NCBI GenBank assembly: GCA_029959085.1
Contig: JARWIR010000005.1
Location: forward strand, 6,822,501 to 6,886,500
Direction: 5' to 3'
DNA from: Nemophila menziesii
Lineage: Eukaryota > Streptophyta > Magnoliopsida > Boraginales > Hydrophyllaceae
DNA length: 64,000 nt
The position numbers and the translations under genes are program-made. This document shows positions 21,202 through 31,482 of the stretch, in pieces. Numbering within the stretch: the first letter of the stretch is position 1; the number at the start of each line of letters is the position of its first letter. The notes under the pieces are model-generated. The model was not told where the DNA came from. It worked only from the letters and a program-made list of their open reading frames with translations, and did not search any database.

Positions 21202-22480
21202 AGAGCGGTATGGTATTTTAAAGAGAATATTTTGACAAAATAGCAAGCTAAAAGTTGATTTTTCCAAAAGAAATAACACCGTATGGAACGGTACCTTAGT
21301 GATACTTTTGCAAAATAAAACAAAAAACCTCTTGTAAAACATTATTAATTGAAAAATGATAGTTAATTAAGAAACTATACTTTTATCAATAAAATATTTT
21401 TTTAACTAATAACAAGATACTGATTTTGATTGTTATTATATTCTCAAACACACTAAACTAATCAAAAATAAAAATGTATTTCTTCTTCTCCCTATCCCAA
21501 ACTCAACCCAAATCTATCACATATTTAATATATCTACTTATATATGCACAATATGCACAATATGCACAATATGCACAATATATCTACACAATTATTTATA
21601 TATGCCCAATATATCTACACAATCATGTATATCCCATGAGACCGATCCACAATCATTAACGAGCATAACTTTATCAATTTTTTTTTACTGAATTGATGAA
21701 CCACCTTCCGATCTAGTTCGCCTAGTAGACCTAAAGTTTATGGGATTGATCCCCATTATCACATCGTCTAAATGGACAAGTTCGATAGTTATTGAGGTAT
21801 CAATTTAAAAAACAACTAACTTATTTTTTAAAATCTAGTTAAAAAAAAATAAGGTATAGTTTCATTTAATTAGAATTTTTTCAGCTTTACTCTTTTTTTC
21901 TTTTTTCTTTTTAGTAATTCATTTTTATTTGGTTTGTTCTTTTCATTAGTCTGATGTATTTGTACCCATGGGTACGGACCTATGTTGGTTTTTACGTTTT
22001 TTAAGTTTTGTGAAATGATTTTTTTTTATATAATTGTATTTAGTGTTTGTTCATGTCCTAACCAGATTTTGTCCATGTGATAGTCCAAATACTCTAGAGG
22101 CTGTACCCAAGTCGTTTTTTGTATATATCCATGTCCAAAATGTCCAATGCTGTACCCTAGGGGTTGTATCTATGTTAGTGTTTGAATAATTTTTTAGAAA
22201 TTAATTTTTATATACAGTAATCAAGATTATAACATCTTCACAACCAAGGACTGGACCCTACCCCAATTTTACCTTACAGATTTAACAAACCAGATTAGAG
22301 TTTATTTATTAAAAAATAAAACAAAAAATGGATTAAAGAATTTTTTTAAACCCTAAGCTAAAGGATTTCATAGGATCAATAAAGAAAATTTTTTATCCAA
22401 CAAAATTATTATATGCTAAAGGATGATTGAACCCTAAGGGCTAGACCCAAGGGGCCTAATGGGTTATGTATCCACGTTGG
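21202..22480. other. AT-rich stretch with short repeats, no gene recognised
   Basis: Four copies of an ATATGCACAA decamer lie at about 21541-21583. Around 21960-22170 are recurring GTACCC, GTCCAA and GTCC-ATG blocks that recall the GTACCCAT repeats near 59400-59480. No coding product was recognised. Confidence 0.4.
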
Positions 22481-22494
22481 TGACAAAAAATAAC

Positions 22495-23130
22495 TTTAGA
22501 ACACCAGATCTTAGATCTGGTTCGAACATAAACCCACCACGAATTAAAAATAAAATAAAATAAAATCAGGTCACCAGATCTGAACAGATCTGGTTCGAAC
22601 AGTGATACAGCGGTGGGGTTGGGCCTGGTTCACGCTGGTGGTAGTGTGACGACGGTGACGCGGTGATGGTCCATGGAGGGTGGCACGAACTGTGAAGGCA
22701 TGATCCACGACGAACGGCGGTGACGTCGTTTTTTTAGCAGTCAATGGACGAGCGTGGCTTGTTGGTGGAGAAGAGGCCACGAACAGAGTGGCGTTAGAGG
22801 TTCAAGAACGAAGGAGTTCCAGATCTGGTGGCTCTGGTGCAGAGGAGTGACAGATCTGGTACAGAAATAACGAGAACGGCGGCACGTGGTTCGTTTGCAG
22901 TAGGGCTTCGTTGGTGAGATGGAAGGTGGGATAGTGGAAGGTTGAGATGGAAGGTGGAAAGATGGAAGGTTGGAGAGCAGATGGTGGTGAGAAGGTGGGA
23001 CGAGCGGATGTTGAAGATGGGAGGTGGAGAAGAAGTCATGAATGGTTGGCGGTTTTTTTGGTGAGGAGATAGAACAGAGAGGTGTGGGATTAAGGTAATT
23101 TTCTGAATCCTAAAATATATAGGGTTTTTG
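22495..23130. other. GC-rich block with purine-rich repeats
   Basis: This block stands out from its AT-rich surroundings. It has several AGATCTGG-type motifs (22505-22590 and 22820-22860) and a GATGGAAGGTGG tandem-like stretch (22915-22985). Two minus-strand frames (22571-22780 and 22794-23039) are His/Thr/Ser-rich without a recognisable domain. Composition resembles the GC-rich blocks in MULE-type elements A-C, so captured or repeat-derived DNA is likelier than a gene. Confidence 0.4.
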
Positions 23131-23434
23131 TTTTAGTTTTGGATTTTCATAGTGATAAGAGGAAAAAACAAAAGTATATTGAGTTTTTTTGTTTTTTTAG
23201 TTAGGTTTGAATAAGTATTTGGGGTTGGACTTTATTTTGTTAAGGTGTATGTTGTGAGAAGTTAAATAATAATTCTTCCAAGACTATTTGATATATTTCA
23301 TTGGTTATCTTATACATACAAAATTATTGATTACATGGGGGGAACTCAAGTAAACCAAAAAAATAAAAATAAAAGTAAAATAAAGTGATAATGGTTTAAA
23401 ATATTAATTTTTATTTTTGTTGATATAATATTTA

Positions 23435-24735
23435 GAGTAAATGGCACTTTTGCCCCTTGCGTTTATACCCGATTGACAGGTTGCCCCCTAACCTTTAAAA
23501 TGCGACTAGTTACCCCTCAAGTTTTAATTTCGTGCCCCGTTACCCCCTGACTGCGTGTCCTGTCTATTTTTGCCGTTAAAAGTGACGCGGCATTTCCATG
23601 TCACATTTTTTTTTAAATCTTAATCTTAATTAATCATTTAATTAATCTAAAGTAAGGGTAAAATAGGTTTTTTATAAATAGTTTTTATATAAAATATAAA
23701 TAATAAAATAAACCCCCCCACCCCACCGCACCCCCTACCCCCCCTCCCCTTCTTCTTCTTCCCCGATCTGACCTGCAACTTAAAAAAAAATTCTGTTGGA
23801 ATCCCATCTCTCACAGAATAGATCTGGAGAAGATAATAATGATGATGTGGCGGTACCGTTAAAGGTCAAGACTGCTACGAGTAAGCAAAATGAAAAGTTG
23901 TATTCTGAAGATGGAATGTTGAATACAAGGTTGAAAAAAGCAGCAAAAAAGAGGAGGAAGAAAGAAAATAAATATGCGATGATGGAAGATAATGAAGTTA
24001 AATTAGATAAAATTATTGAAGAATCTGTTATGGATGTTGGAGAAGAAGTTGAGATGTCTGATGTTAACGTTAAAAATAGATTAAACAGATTTGAACTTCC
24101 ATCAGGTGTTGATTTGGATAACGAATGATTGAACATTTAAAGGGATTTTATTTTTCTTATGTACCAAATTTTGAAATGAGTTACTGATAATGTATGAAGA
24201 AATTTTATTCTTTATTGTTGAGTAATGTTATAAGACTCGTTGTAATTCTATTTGTTTGTGTGTTGGTTAATCAAGTCAAAGGGTGTTAATTAGCTAGTTG
24301 TTGACAATGGTTCATCTAATTGATGTTATGGTTTAACATGTTTTGTTGTGAGAGATGGGATTCCAACATATTTTTTTTTTTAAGTTGCAGGTCAGATCGG
24401 GGAAGAAGAAGGGGAAGAAGAAGGGGAAGGGGGGTAGGGGGTGCGGTGGGGTGGGGGGGGTTTATTTTATTATTTATATTTTATATAAAAACTATTTATA
24501 AAAAACCTGTTTTACCCTTACTTTAGATTAATAAATGATTAATTAAGATTAAGATTAAAAAAAAATGTGACATGGAAATGCCACGTCACTTTTAACGGCA
24601 AAAATAGACGGAACACACAGTCAGAGGGTAACGGGGCACGAAATTAAAACTTGAAGGATAACTAGTCGCATTTTAAAGGTTAGGGATAACCTGTCAATCA
24701 AGTATAAATGCAGGAGGCAAAAGTGCTATTTACTC
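23435..24735. mobile_element. Pack-MULE carrying an NSN1-like gene fragment
   Basis: Inverted repeats of about 380 bp (23435-23815 and 24348-24735) share GAGTAAATGGCACTTTTGCC, the GCGACTAGTTACCC motif, a C-rich run and GGAATCCCATCTCTCACA. A perfect 9-bp target duplication TAATATTTA flanks the element (23426-23434 and 24736-24744). The 530 bp between the arms is not repeat-like: it encodes the C-terminus and 3' UTR of a host-type protein. This is the structure called a Pack-MULE: a non-autonomous Mutator element with captured gene sequence and no transposase. Confidence 0.85.
23816..24128 (+). pseudogene. Captured C-terminus of nucleostemin-like GTPase (NSN1-like)
   Basis: The frame has NEKLYSEDGMLNTRLKKAAK followed by KRRKKENK (about residues 32-60 of a frame opening at 23796) and ends FELPSGVDLDNE before a TGA. 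This matches the lysine-rich C-terminal tail of plant nucleostemin-like 1, a nucleolar circularly permuted GTPase of 60S ribosome maturation. The N-terminal basic region and the whole GTPase domain are absent. The first residues (MESHLSQ) come from the MULE inverted repeat. About 220 bp after the stop looks like the captured 3' UTR. It is unlikely to work as a GTPase; whether it is transcribed cannot be told. Confidence 0.7.
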
Positions 24736-24744
24736 TAATATTTA

Positions 24745-25200
24745 TTTCCTTTTCACACGATAATGGAAAACATTTTCAATTTGAGTTCGACTACTAGATT
24801 TCTGGTCAAACCAAAATGATAACATTATGATGATGATGATATGTTCTCACATAATTGTAATACAAATAATCATTAGCCTAAAACAAATAAAAAAGTTTCT
24901 ACCATGCTAATAAAGATAGTAATAACTGTAATATCAAATAATATGATATCATATATCCTTTTATTAACGTATATTATAAGTTTATATTGATGAATTTTAA
25001 AAAAAATATTGATGAATTAGACTAAGAGAAAATTTCTAATTAAATCCAGTATTTAAAAAATTGTTTCTTAATAAGTTTAGTCTAAAAATTTAAATAAATA
25101 GAGTTTATTTTTTTAAACTTATAATATACCTAATATAATTTTATTTTTCTTTATTATACTAAAACTATTTTTTTTAATTCTTCTATACACGCCGCTGACA
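24745..25200. other. AT-rich stretch, nothing recognised
   Basis: Very AT-rich, with no frame or repeat terminus that I can support. Confidence 0.35.
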
Positions 25201-25235
25201 AAGAAAAATAGTCATTCTTTACTCTTCCTCCCTCA

Positions 25236-25737
25236 CCAGTCATGGCTAACGCTAGAAGACCGCCGCCAACCCAAACTCTCTCCCTCACTTCCGACCTCCA
25301 TATCACAGCAACAACCCAACACAACTGCCACTCCTTCTGTCCGTTCGAGCCCAGTAACACAGCCGCCACTCTCCGACCAGATAGATCTTTCCCCGCCTAC
25401 TGTAGCAAACCCTCTCCAGCCATTGCCAACCCTAGAAGACCTCCACCAATATACCATCTCCCTCACCTCCGACCTCCACATCACATCATCAACCCAACAC
25501 AGCTGCCGCCCCTTATGTCCATTCGAGCCCACCAACACAGCCACCACTCCCCGACCAGTTAACAACCCCTTTCTCCAAATATCCAACCATAATTCGCCGC
25601 CTCCGATCACTGTGCGAGAGTTTTTGTTTGGACAACAAGTAGCAGCCGCCTCATCCACAAATCCGACCACAAACCTTTTCGATCCAAATTTTATCAGCGA
25701 ACTTAGCAATATCACACTTTTCCTTCCTCCAGATTGA
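25236..25737 (+). other. Pro/Thr/Ser-rich frames with an internal duplication of about 180 bp
   Basis: Two units starting near 25236 and 25416 share CTAGAAGACC(G/T)CC, CTCCGACCTCCA, CCCAACACA, GTCC(G/A)TTCGAGCCCA and ACTC(T/C)CCGACCAG. Each unit can encode a SLTSDLHIT segment followed by TQH, CPFEP, NTA and RP blocks, but in different frames (25242-25562 and 25423-25737). No protein family is recognised. It could be a decayed exon, a captured fragment or a repeat; opposite-strand frames exist too. A functional gene is not supported. Confidence 0.35.
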
Positions 25738-26405
25738 GCCCACCACCATGCCTCATTTCAAAAAATACAATCCACACCTATTTCTGAAATCACAGCCCAC
25801 ACACGCCAAACATAAATTCATTACCTTGTGCCTAGCCAACAATGTCCAATCGTCCACCACCACATGCCGTATCAGAGATCCACTGCCATTCGCACTAAGT
25901 TCGTTGGTTAATCGAGAGCCCATATCTCAAACTTCCCATGCTTCTGAAAGATAAGGACTCGAAACTCCTGATTCATGATCAATGACGATTTCCATTTCTT
26001 TCCCCATTCTTTGCAATCCAGGAATTATAGAAATGGGCTCAACAGAATGGCCAACTCGGCTCACCAAACGTTTGTACATAGCCCACCAAATGTGATTACA
26101 AAGCCCACCAATCTCATGACGATGGCTTAATTAATTGGTTGCCTAATCTTCATATTTCTTCATTTTGCAGAATTTTCAAACACAAAAATTCTTTGGTCAT
26201 TGGGATTGGTTGGTGTTTTGAAAAAAATTATCAACCTTTGTCAGAAAATGGGTTGCCACTTAAAAGTTAAGGGTATTACTGACTATGAATATTATAGAAA
26301 TTTGTTGGACCTGTTGAAGAAAGTTATTTTGGATGTGGACTTTTTGGATTAATCACCCTTAGACTAATTATTCTAATCTCTAATATCAATATGAAATAAT
26401 TACAT

Positions 26406-26439
<34 letters not shown>

Positions 26440-26715
26440 CTTAGGAGTGAAAATCGGATCTGAAATTTTCGATTTTTGAACTTTCTAATCTAAAAATTCC
26501 GATTTCGGAGATTTTTAATGTTTCGAAATTCTGATTTCTGATTTTTCCAAAAAAATCATATCAGAATTGAACTACATATTTCTGAAATTTCTGATTTTCC
26601 AATATGATTGTATTTTCGATTTTTTTTTTCCAATTTTACATTCAAAATATTAATAGATAGTAAATTTTAAGATTATAAAAAAAAGTATACAACTGGAAAC
26701 GTTAAAAACTTTCCA
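25738..26715. other. Stretch without recognised genes
   Basis: Mixed-composition DNA following the duplicated Pro-rich segment. A TG/TA microsatellite lies at 26406-26440, and AT-rich TTTCGATTTT-type simple sequence follows. Confidence 0.35.
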
Positions 26716-26832
26716 AACAAACAAGTTGGGATTAGCTCACCTTGCCAGTGTCTTGACCATCCAATTTAGTGATACAGATTCGAACCAAGTCAATGACTCC
26801 AAGTGTAAAGTGGCTCTCCTATGTATAAAAAA
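26716..26832 (+). mobile_element. SINE-like retroposon, copy 2
   Basis: It starts near AAGTTGGGATTAGCTCACC (A-box-like). It has GATTCGAACC as B box and ends with the family tail GACTCCAAGTGTAAAGTGG, then CTCTCCTATGTA and an A run. It is very similar to the copy at 2468-2584 on the opposite strand. Confidence 0.65.
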
Positions 26833-27400
26833 TTCCCAAACAGAAAAAGAAAAGAAAAAATAAACATTGAGAAGCAATGAAACTTTTTTTTTTAATATTT
26901 GAAAAAGATAGAAAAACAATGAAACATGATAAAACCTGAAATCCCTCTCTTCCTACTAGCATTGGATAAAAAATCCATTTGATATTCTACTATATCTTTT
27001 GAATTGTTTTACCTTAAATACCTATTTTATCTTATACAGTAATTTTAGTACGATAACTGATAAATTTTAAGATAAATAATTTTAAAACTTTTGATTTTTA
27101 ATTCAAAAGTTTCGCAATTTCTAAACTAAAATTTCTGAATCAACAATTTTGAATTTTTGAATCAATTATTTTGAAATTTTACGTACCAGAAATTCTAGTA
27201 AATTTTGAATTCAAATTTCTTTTTCGAGTTCCGAAATTTCAGATTAGAATAGAAAAAATTTATTTCAAAAAAATCGAGTTTTCTTTTCTAAAAAACCTTT
27301 TTTTTTAATTCATTTCTTCCGATTTCCATCCTAATATACTTGTATAATATGAGAACCGCCTTTAAACGTTCAATTTAACTATCTAAATATGGAGTATATC
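26833..27400. other. AT-rich stretch, nothing recognised
   Basis: AT-rich with repeated AAATTTCTGA and TTTTGAAATTT-like simple motifs. No gene or terminal repeat recognised. Confidence 0.35.
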
Positions 27401-27411
27401 TATCGGGTAAG

Positions 27412-27585
27412 ACTTCCATCCAATATTGGATGGTCCAATATTTACATCACAATCACTCATTATTATAACAAAATACATGTCAATAGATTAATAAATTAGT
27501 TATTTTTGTAAGTTTAAAATATAAAGTATGTGTATAAATATAATTGGTGTAGGATCATTCAATATTGGATGGGATAATTTTTCAT
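27412..27585. mobile_element. MITE with CCATCCAATATTGGATGG-type ends
   Basis: The left end has GACTTCCATCCAATATTGGA, and the right end, read inwards, has TTATCCCATCCAATATTGAA. Each terminus is itself a short palindrome. The inside is AT-rich. A partial relative lies near 7998-8085. Superfamily is uncertain. Confidence 0.55.
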
Positions 27586-27940
27586 ATCTAAAATGAAGTC
27601 CGTTTTGGCAACTCCCCCAAGTGGGATTTGATAAGATGATAGGTTGGCGACTTAAAACACATCAATCTTCAACTTCAGCGTTGACTAGATTTTCCAAGTC
27701 TTTTAGAGTGGGTGGTTACTGCCTATTTAATCAAAATTCCTTCACTTTTACTACTAATTTATTCCATTAGTTTTTTCCGTCCAAATTGTTTATGAAGTGC
27801 CGTGCTATATCTAAACTACCAAGTTTCAGTAAATACTTCTTACTAATTTTTGGACATTGATAAAAAAGTATCCGTACAATTATTTTTTTGTCGGCCGTTC
27901 AAGTATAAATGATTTATCTAAATTCAAATATATTTACAAT

Positions 27941-28412
27941 TGTTATAAACTAAGATAAGAAAACAAAAAAATAAAAATAAAGTATAAAGTATAAGCTGGT
28001 TTCATTCATTCATATTTATATACAATTGTTAAAAATTGGAACAAAAAAAATATACAATATAATAATAAAAGAATTATATATTTATAAGTAGTATATGACT
28101 TTTTTTTTTCATTGAATACACAAATACTAATTATTACAATACTTCAAAGTTGGCTAAGAAACTCAACACTATCTAAAATATTAATAGAATTCCAATTGGT
28201 TATCTCTCCCATTTTCCTAGTGCATTTCGCCACTAAGTCGGCTATGACATTAATATCTCTTTTAATATGACAAACTTTCCATTCCGGATTTTTCACGATC
28301 CATTATATGACTTTTCATTTGATATAATAATTATGTCATAAAGAAAAGAATACGAAGAGTTTGTAATCTCTTAATATTTAAGACATCCAATAATATCCCA
28401 TTATATATAACA
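27941..28412 (-). repeat. 3' LTR of the 8.2-kb element, interrupted by a LINE
   Basis: It matches the right LTR (35887-36105) on both sides of a LINE insertion at about 28101-28303. Shared landmarks are AGATAAGAAAACAAAAAA, TTTCATTCATTC, GTAGTATATGAC, TTTGTAATC and the end TATATAACA. Confidence 0.85.
28101..28303 (-). mobile_element. Short LINE 3' fragment inside the left LTR
   Basis: A T run (28101-28109) precedes a minus-strand frame that reads W-x-V-x-N-P-E-W-x-V, then RDINVIADLVAKCTRKMGEI and a stop. This is the C-terminal end of a plant LINE RNase H domain (final catalytic Asp in IADLVAK). TATATGACTTTT repeats on both sides (about 28092-28103 and 28304-28315). The uninterrupted version of the site survives in the right LTR. 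Confidence 0.8.
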
Positions 28413-28439
28413 CTGTCCCTTGGATGTCCGTCCATTATA

Positions 28440-29460
28440 AATACGCCTCGTTAAAACTTTGTCAAGAAAAACCCAGTGAGATAAAACTTGGACAAAGGAA
28501 AAAGAGTACATATATATAGAACTAATTATCTTGAAATACTGTCTCGTTAAAACCTTGTCAAGAAAAACCCAGTGGGATAAAAACTTGGACGAAGAAAAAA
28601 GAGTACAATGTCTTGTTCACGCCCCTCTTGATACTTGCAAGAGATATTTGAGTTGTCGCATTCCAATATTGTGATCATCTTCTTGAATATTGTCGTTGAC
28701 AAGCTTCGGTGACCAAATCAGCAAGATTGTTACATAATTATATTTGATGAATGTCAATATTTCCATTGTTCTGTAACTCGTGTGTGTAGAAAATGTAGGT
28801 GATATATGTCTCATTTTATCGCCTATTATGTAGGCTTTTTGAATTTGTGTGATAAAAAACAATATCCTCATACAATACCATCGGTATATTTCATATTAAA
28901 GATAAACTACACTTCTCTCTAATATGGTAAAATATCCACTTAAATAAATAGTTTATACCACTACCCCTTGGATATTCAATGGAAGACATGCCTCATTAAA
29001 ACCTTATCAAGAAAAGCCTATTAAGACAAAACTTGATAAAGGGAAAAAGAGTACATCATTCCTTAGAGGTATGTCACATATTCAATCTGTCTCGTTAAAA
29101 CCTTTCCAAAAAAACCCCTTGGAAAAAACCATGGTGAAGGAAAAAAGAGTACAGAGTGTCGATATATTTCCCCCTCATTGTAACATCAAGTATTATTGAT
29201 AATTCTTTCATTACTTGTGGGCTTGCAGTTCGAATTAAGTTGTTGGTAAAGACTTAATGAAGAAATCTGTTGGGTTCTCATTTGATCATATTCGTTCCAT
29301 GTCAATAAATATCAGATTAGTATAGGCAAGAGCATATTGTTTTCTTTATGAGAGTAGATATTTGACATGCCTCGTTAAAACCTTACTAGAAAAAAAACCA
29401 TGTGGGAAAAAACCTTAGTGAAGGAAAAAGAGTACAATGCACAAATATCGTCTCCCCCTT
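28440..29460 (-). repeat. Five diverged copies of a CTCGTTAAAACC ... GAGTACA block
   Basis: Blocks of about 65-70 bp begin near 28445, 28541, 28990, 29088 and 29368. Each has (C/G)TC(G/A)TTAAAAC(C/T)TT, an A-rich AAAACCC segment, a G-A-rich segment and AAGAGTACA. They lie between the internal region and the 3' LTR. I recall similar repeated blocks in this position in plant copia elements. They do not encode protein. Confidence 0.8.
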
Positions 29461-29781
29461 ATTGTAACACGCATTCTTACAATATATATTAGAATTACAT
29501 AATATACTTTCGAGCCTACCATTTAACATTAGTACACACTATAGATTTAGCTGATGAATCTGCTGGATTCTTTCTTAGACAAATTCGTGAAATATATTTC
29601 AATATCTTACAAATTGATCTTCAATTTTCGTTTGATGATAATAATATATATATGATTTGTGAGGAAGTCATAATCCTTCTCTATTTCTTGAATTTCCAGG
29701 ATGAGAGAATATTATCATAAGATAATATCATACTTACCAGGAAGTAATCCATGCTACATGCTTCCTGGTTATATAACTAAA

Positions 29782-31472
29782 TTTTTTTTTTTTTTTTGAT
29801 CGGCAAATCAAACTTTTTATTAAAATGAAGACCTCAACTGTCAAAAACATTACAACTTTGACCCATAACCAATGTGTATTAACCTATGAAACTTACTTAA
29901 CTATTACACGCTTTTAAAATAAAATAGACATTACAAACTCATATTAAATTAAATGCTTAATGCCTATCTATTACATAACTTTTCAACTATACTTTTGACT
30001 TTGTAATTATTAAAATTCCTTTCCTTTAGCTTGACAGCTACATAAGCAAGGATGTTGTTATAAATCCTTTCTTCATTAGCTGCATGTTCTCCATGTTCTC
30101 TTCTATTTCTTTCTGTCCAAATAAAGTAAATATAGGTTGTAATACAAACCCCCATCACTTTTAAAGCTTCTGGACTTGCTCCATTCTTCAAATTCACTAC
30201 TAAGTCCTCTACTTTTTTAATCTTCTTATTGCATCCACAGATTTCCAATAAGCGAGCAAGAATAGCACCTGAGAACTTACAATTAACAAATAAATGATCA
30301 TGATTTTCATCTTCATTGTTACACATTATGCAAACTGGGTTAACACTCAAACCCCAGCTTAACATCCTATCTTTAGTAGGAAGCTTATTCATTGCAACTT
30401 GCCAAGAAACAAAAGAACACCTAGGAATACACGTTTTTGCCCACACTATATCAAACCAGTCAACCTTTTCTTCATGACTAGAGATTCTGATCAAAGTTTT
30501 CCTAAAGGAAAATTTGTTTTTTATACTCTCAGTCCATGTAACTTTATCATTGGCATCACTGAGTATGATATTTTGAATTTTAGGGCCTATTTGCGCAATT
30601 TTAGGAGGAATTCTCTATCTGCCTCTGCCATAACAGTCTTTGACTGTTTTATTACAATTAATATCATGTTCCTCCATTCTTATATCCAAAATTTCCTGAA
30701 TACTCTTTTTATCAATCCATTTGTCCCACATTATATAAGTTTTGTCTCCATTACCCACCTCATGGTATATAAGATTAAAGGCTTCACCTCTAATCTTTAG
30801 AATTTGCTTCCACATCCAGGAGTGGTATTGTTTCTGACTAATACTCCACACACATTTACTTTTCAGAATGTTTACTTTAACCCGTTTACACCAAAGATTT
30901 TGATCAAGACAATAAAATCTCCAGAAGTTGTAAAGCAAACAAACTTTGTTTAAATTCTCAATGTTTGGAATATTTAGCCCTCCTTCTTCTTTAGGGTAAC
31001 ATATTTTAACCCATGATACTCTCGCACCATGAGCATTATCATTATAACCTCAAAGAAACATTGATAATTTCTGATTTAATTTATAGATAACTTGCTTAGG
31101 CAACAAGAAAACTCTGCACCAGAACATAATCTTACTGATAAGCACTACTCTTATAAGTTCAACTCTTCCTGCATATGATAACATCTTAGAGCTCCATTGA
31201 GTAATACTTTGCCAAATCCTCTTTATTAATTTGTTACCATCTGTAACACTCATTTTTTTTGAGTTTAACGGGATTCCCAAGTATCTAACAGGCATAAAGC
31301 CTATTTTGATATTAAGTATCTGAGAGATATTAACTTTAATTCTGTTGTTAACCCCCTCACTGAAATATAACTCACTTTTAGTGAAATTTATGTTCAGGCC
31401 TGAGCATCTAGAAAACAAATTAAGGGCCTCTTTAACTACTTCAGCAGAACTTGTGTTGCTTCCCATAAATAT
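29782..31472 (-). mobile_element. 5'-truncated LINE (family B) with TSD, nested in the LTR element
   Basis: A T run at 29782-29797 is the poly(A) tail. Target duplications TATAACTAAA lie at 29772-29781 and 31473-31482. Minus-strand frames at 31050-31466, 30615-30938 and 29964-30494 encode in order the RT thumb (CSGLNINFTKSELYFS, then RYLGIPLNSKK), the connecting region with WDKWI, and a zinc knuckle (CIMCNNEDENHDHLFVNC). The protein ends without an RNase H domain, unlike the LINE at 40.5-43.6 kb. Stops and shifts separate the frames. This LINE is younger than its host element. Confidence 0.9.
29964..30494 (-). pseudogene. LINE ORF2 zinc-knuckle C-terminus
   Basis: The 176-residue frame begins in the linker before the zf-RVT domain: WFDIVWAKTCIPRCSFVSW, then LPTKDRMLSWG, then the C-x2-C-x7-H-x4-C knuckle (CIMCNNEDENHDHLFVNC). 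The last third has IYFIWTERNRREHG, a typical end of plant LINE ORF2. It belongs with frames 30615-30938 and 31050-31466 as one broken ORF2. Confidence 0.85.
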
Positions 31473-31482
31473 TATAACTAAA

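Noticed and set aside
28440..29460. CRISPR-like array because of repeated blocks with unique spacers
   Set aside because: Blocks are diverged, irregularly spaced, lie in a plant LTR element and there are no cas genes; the genome is eukaryotic.
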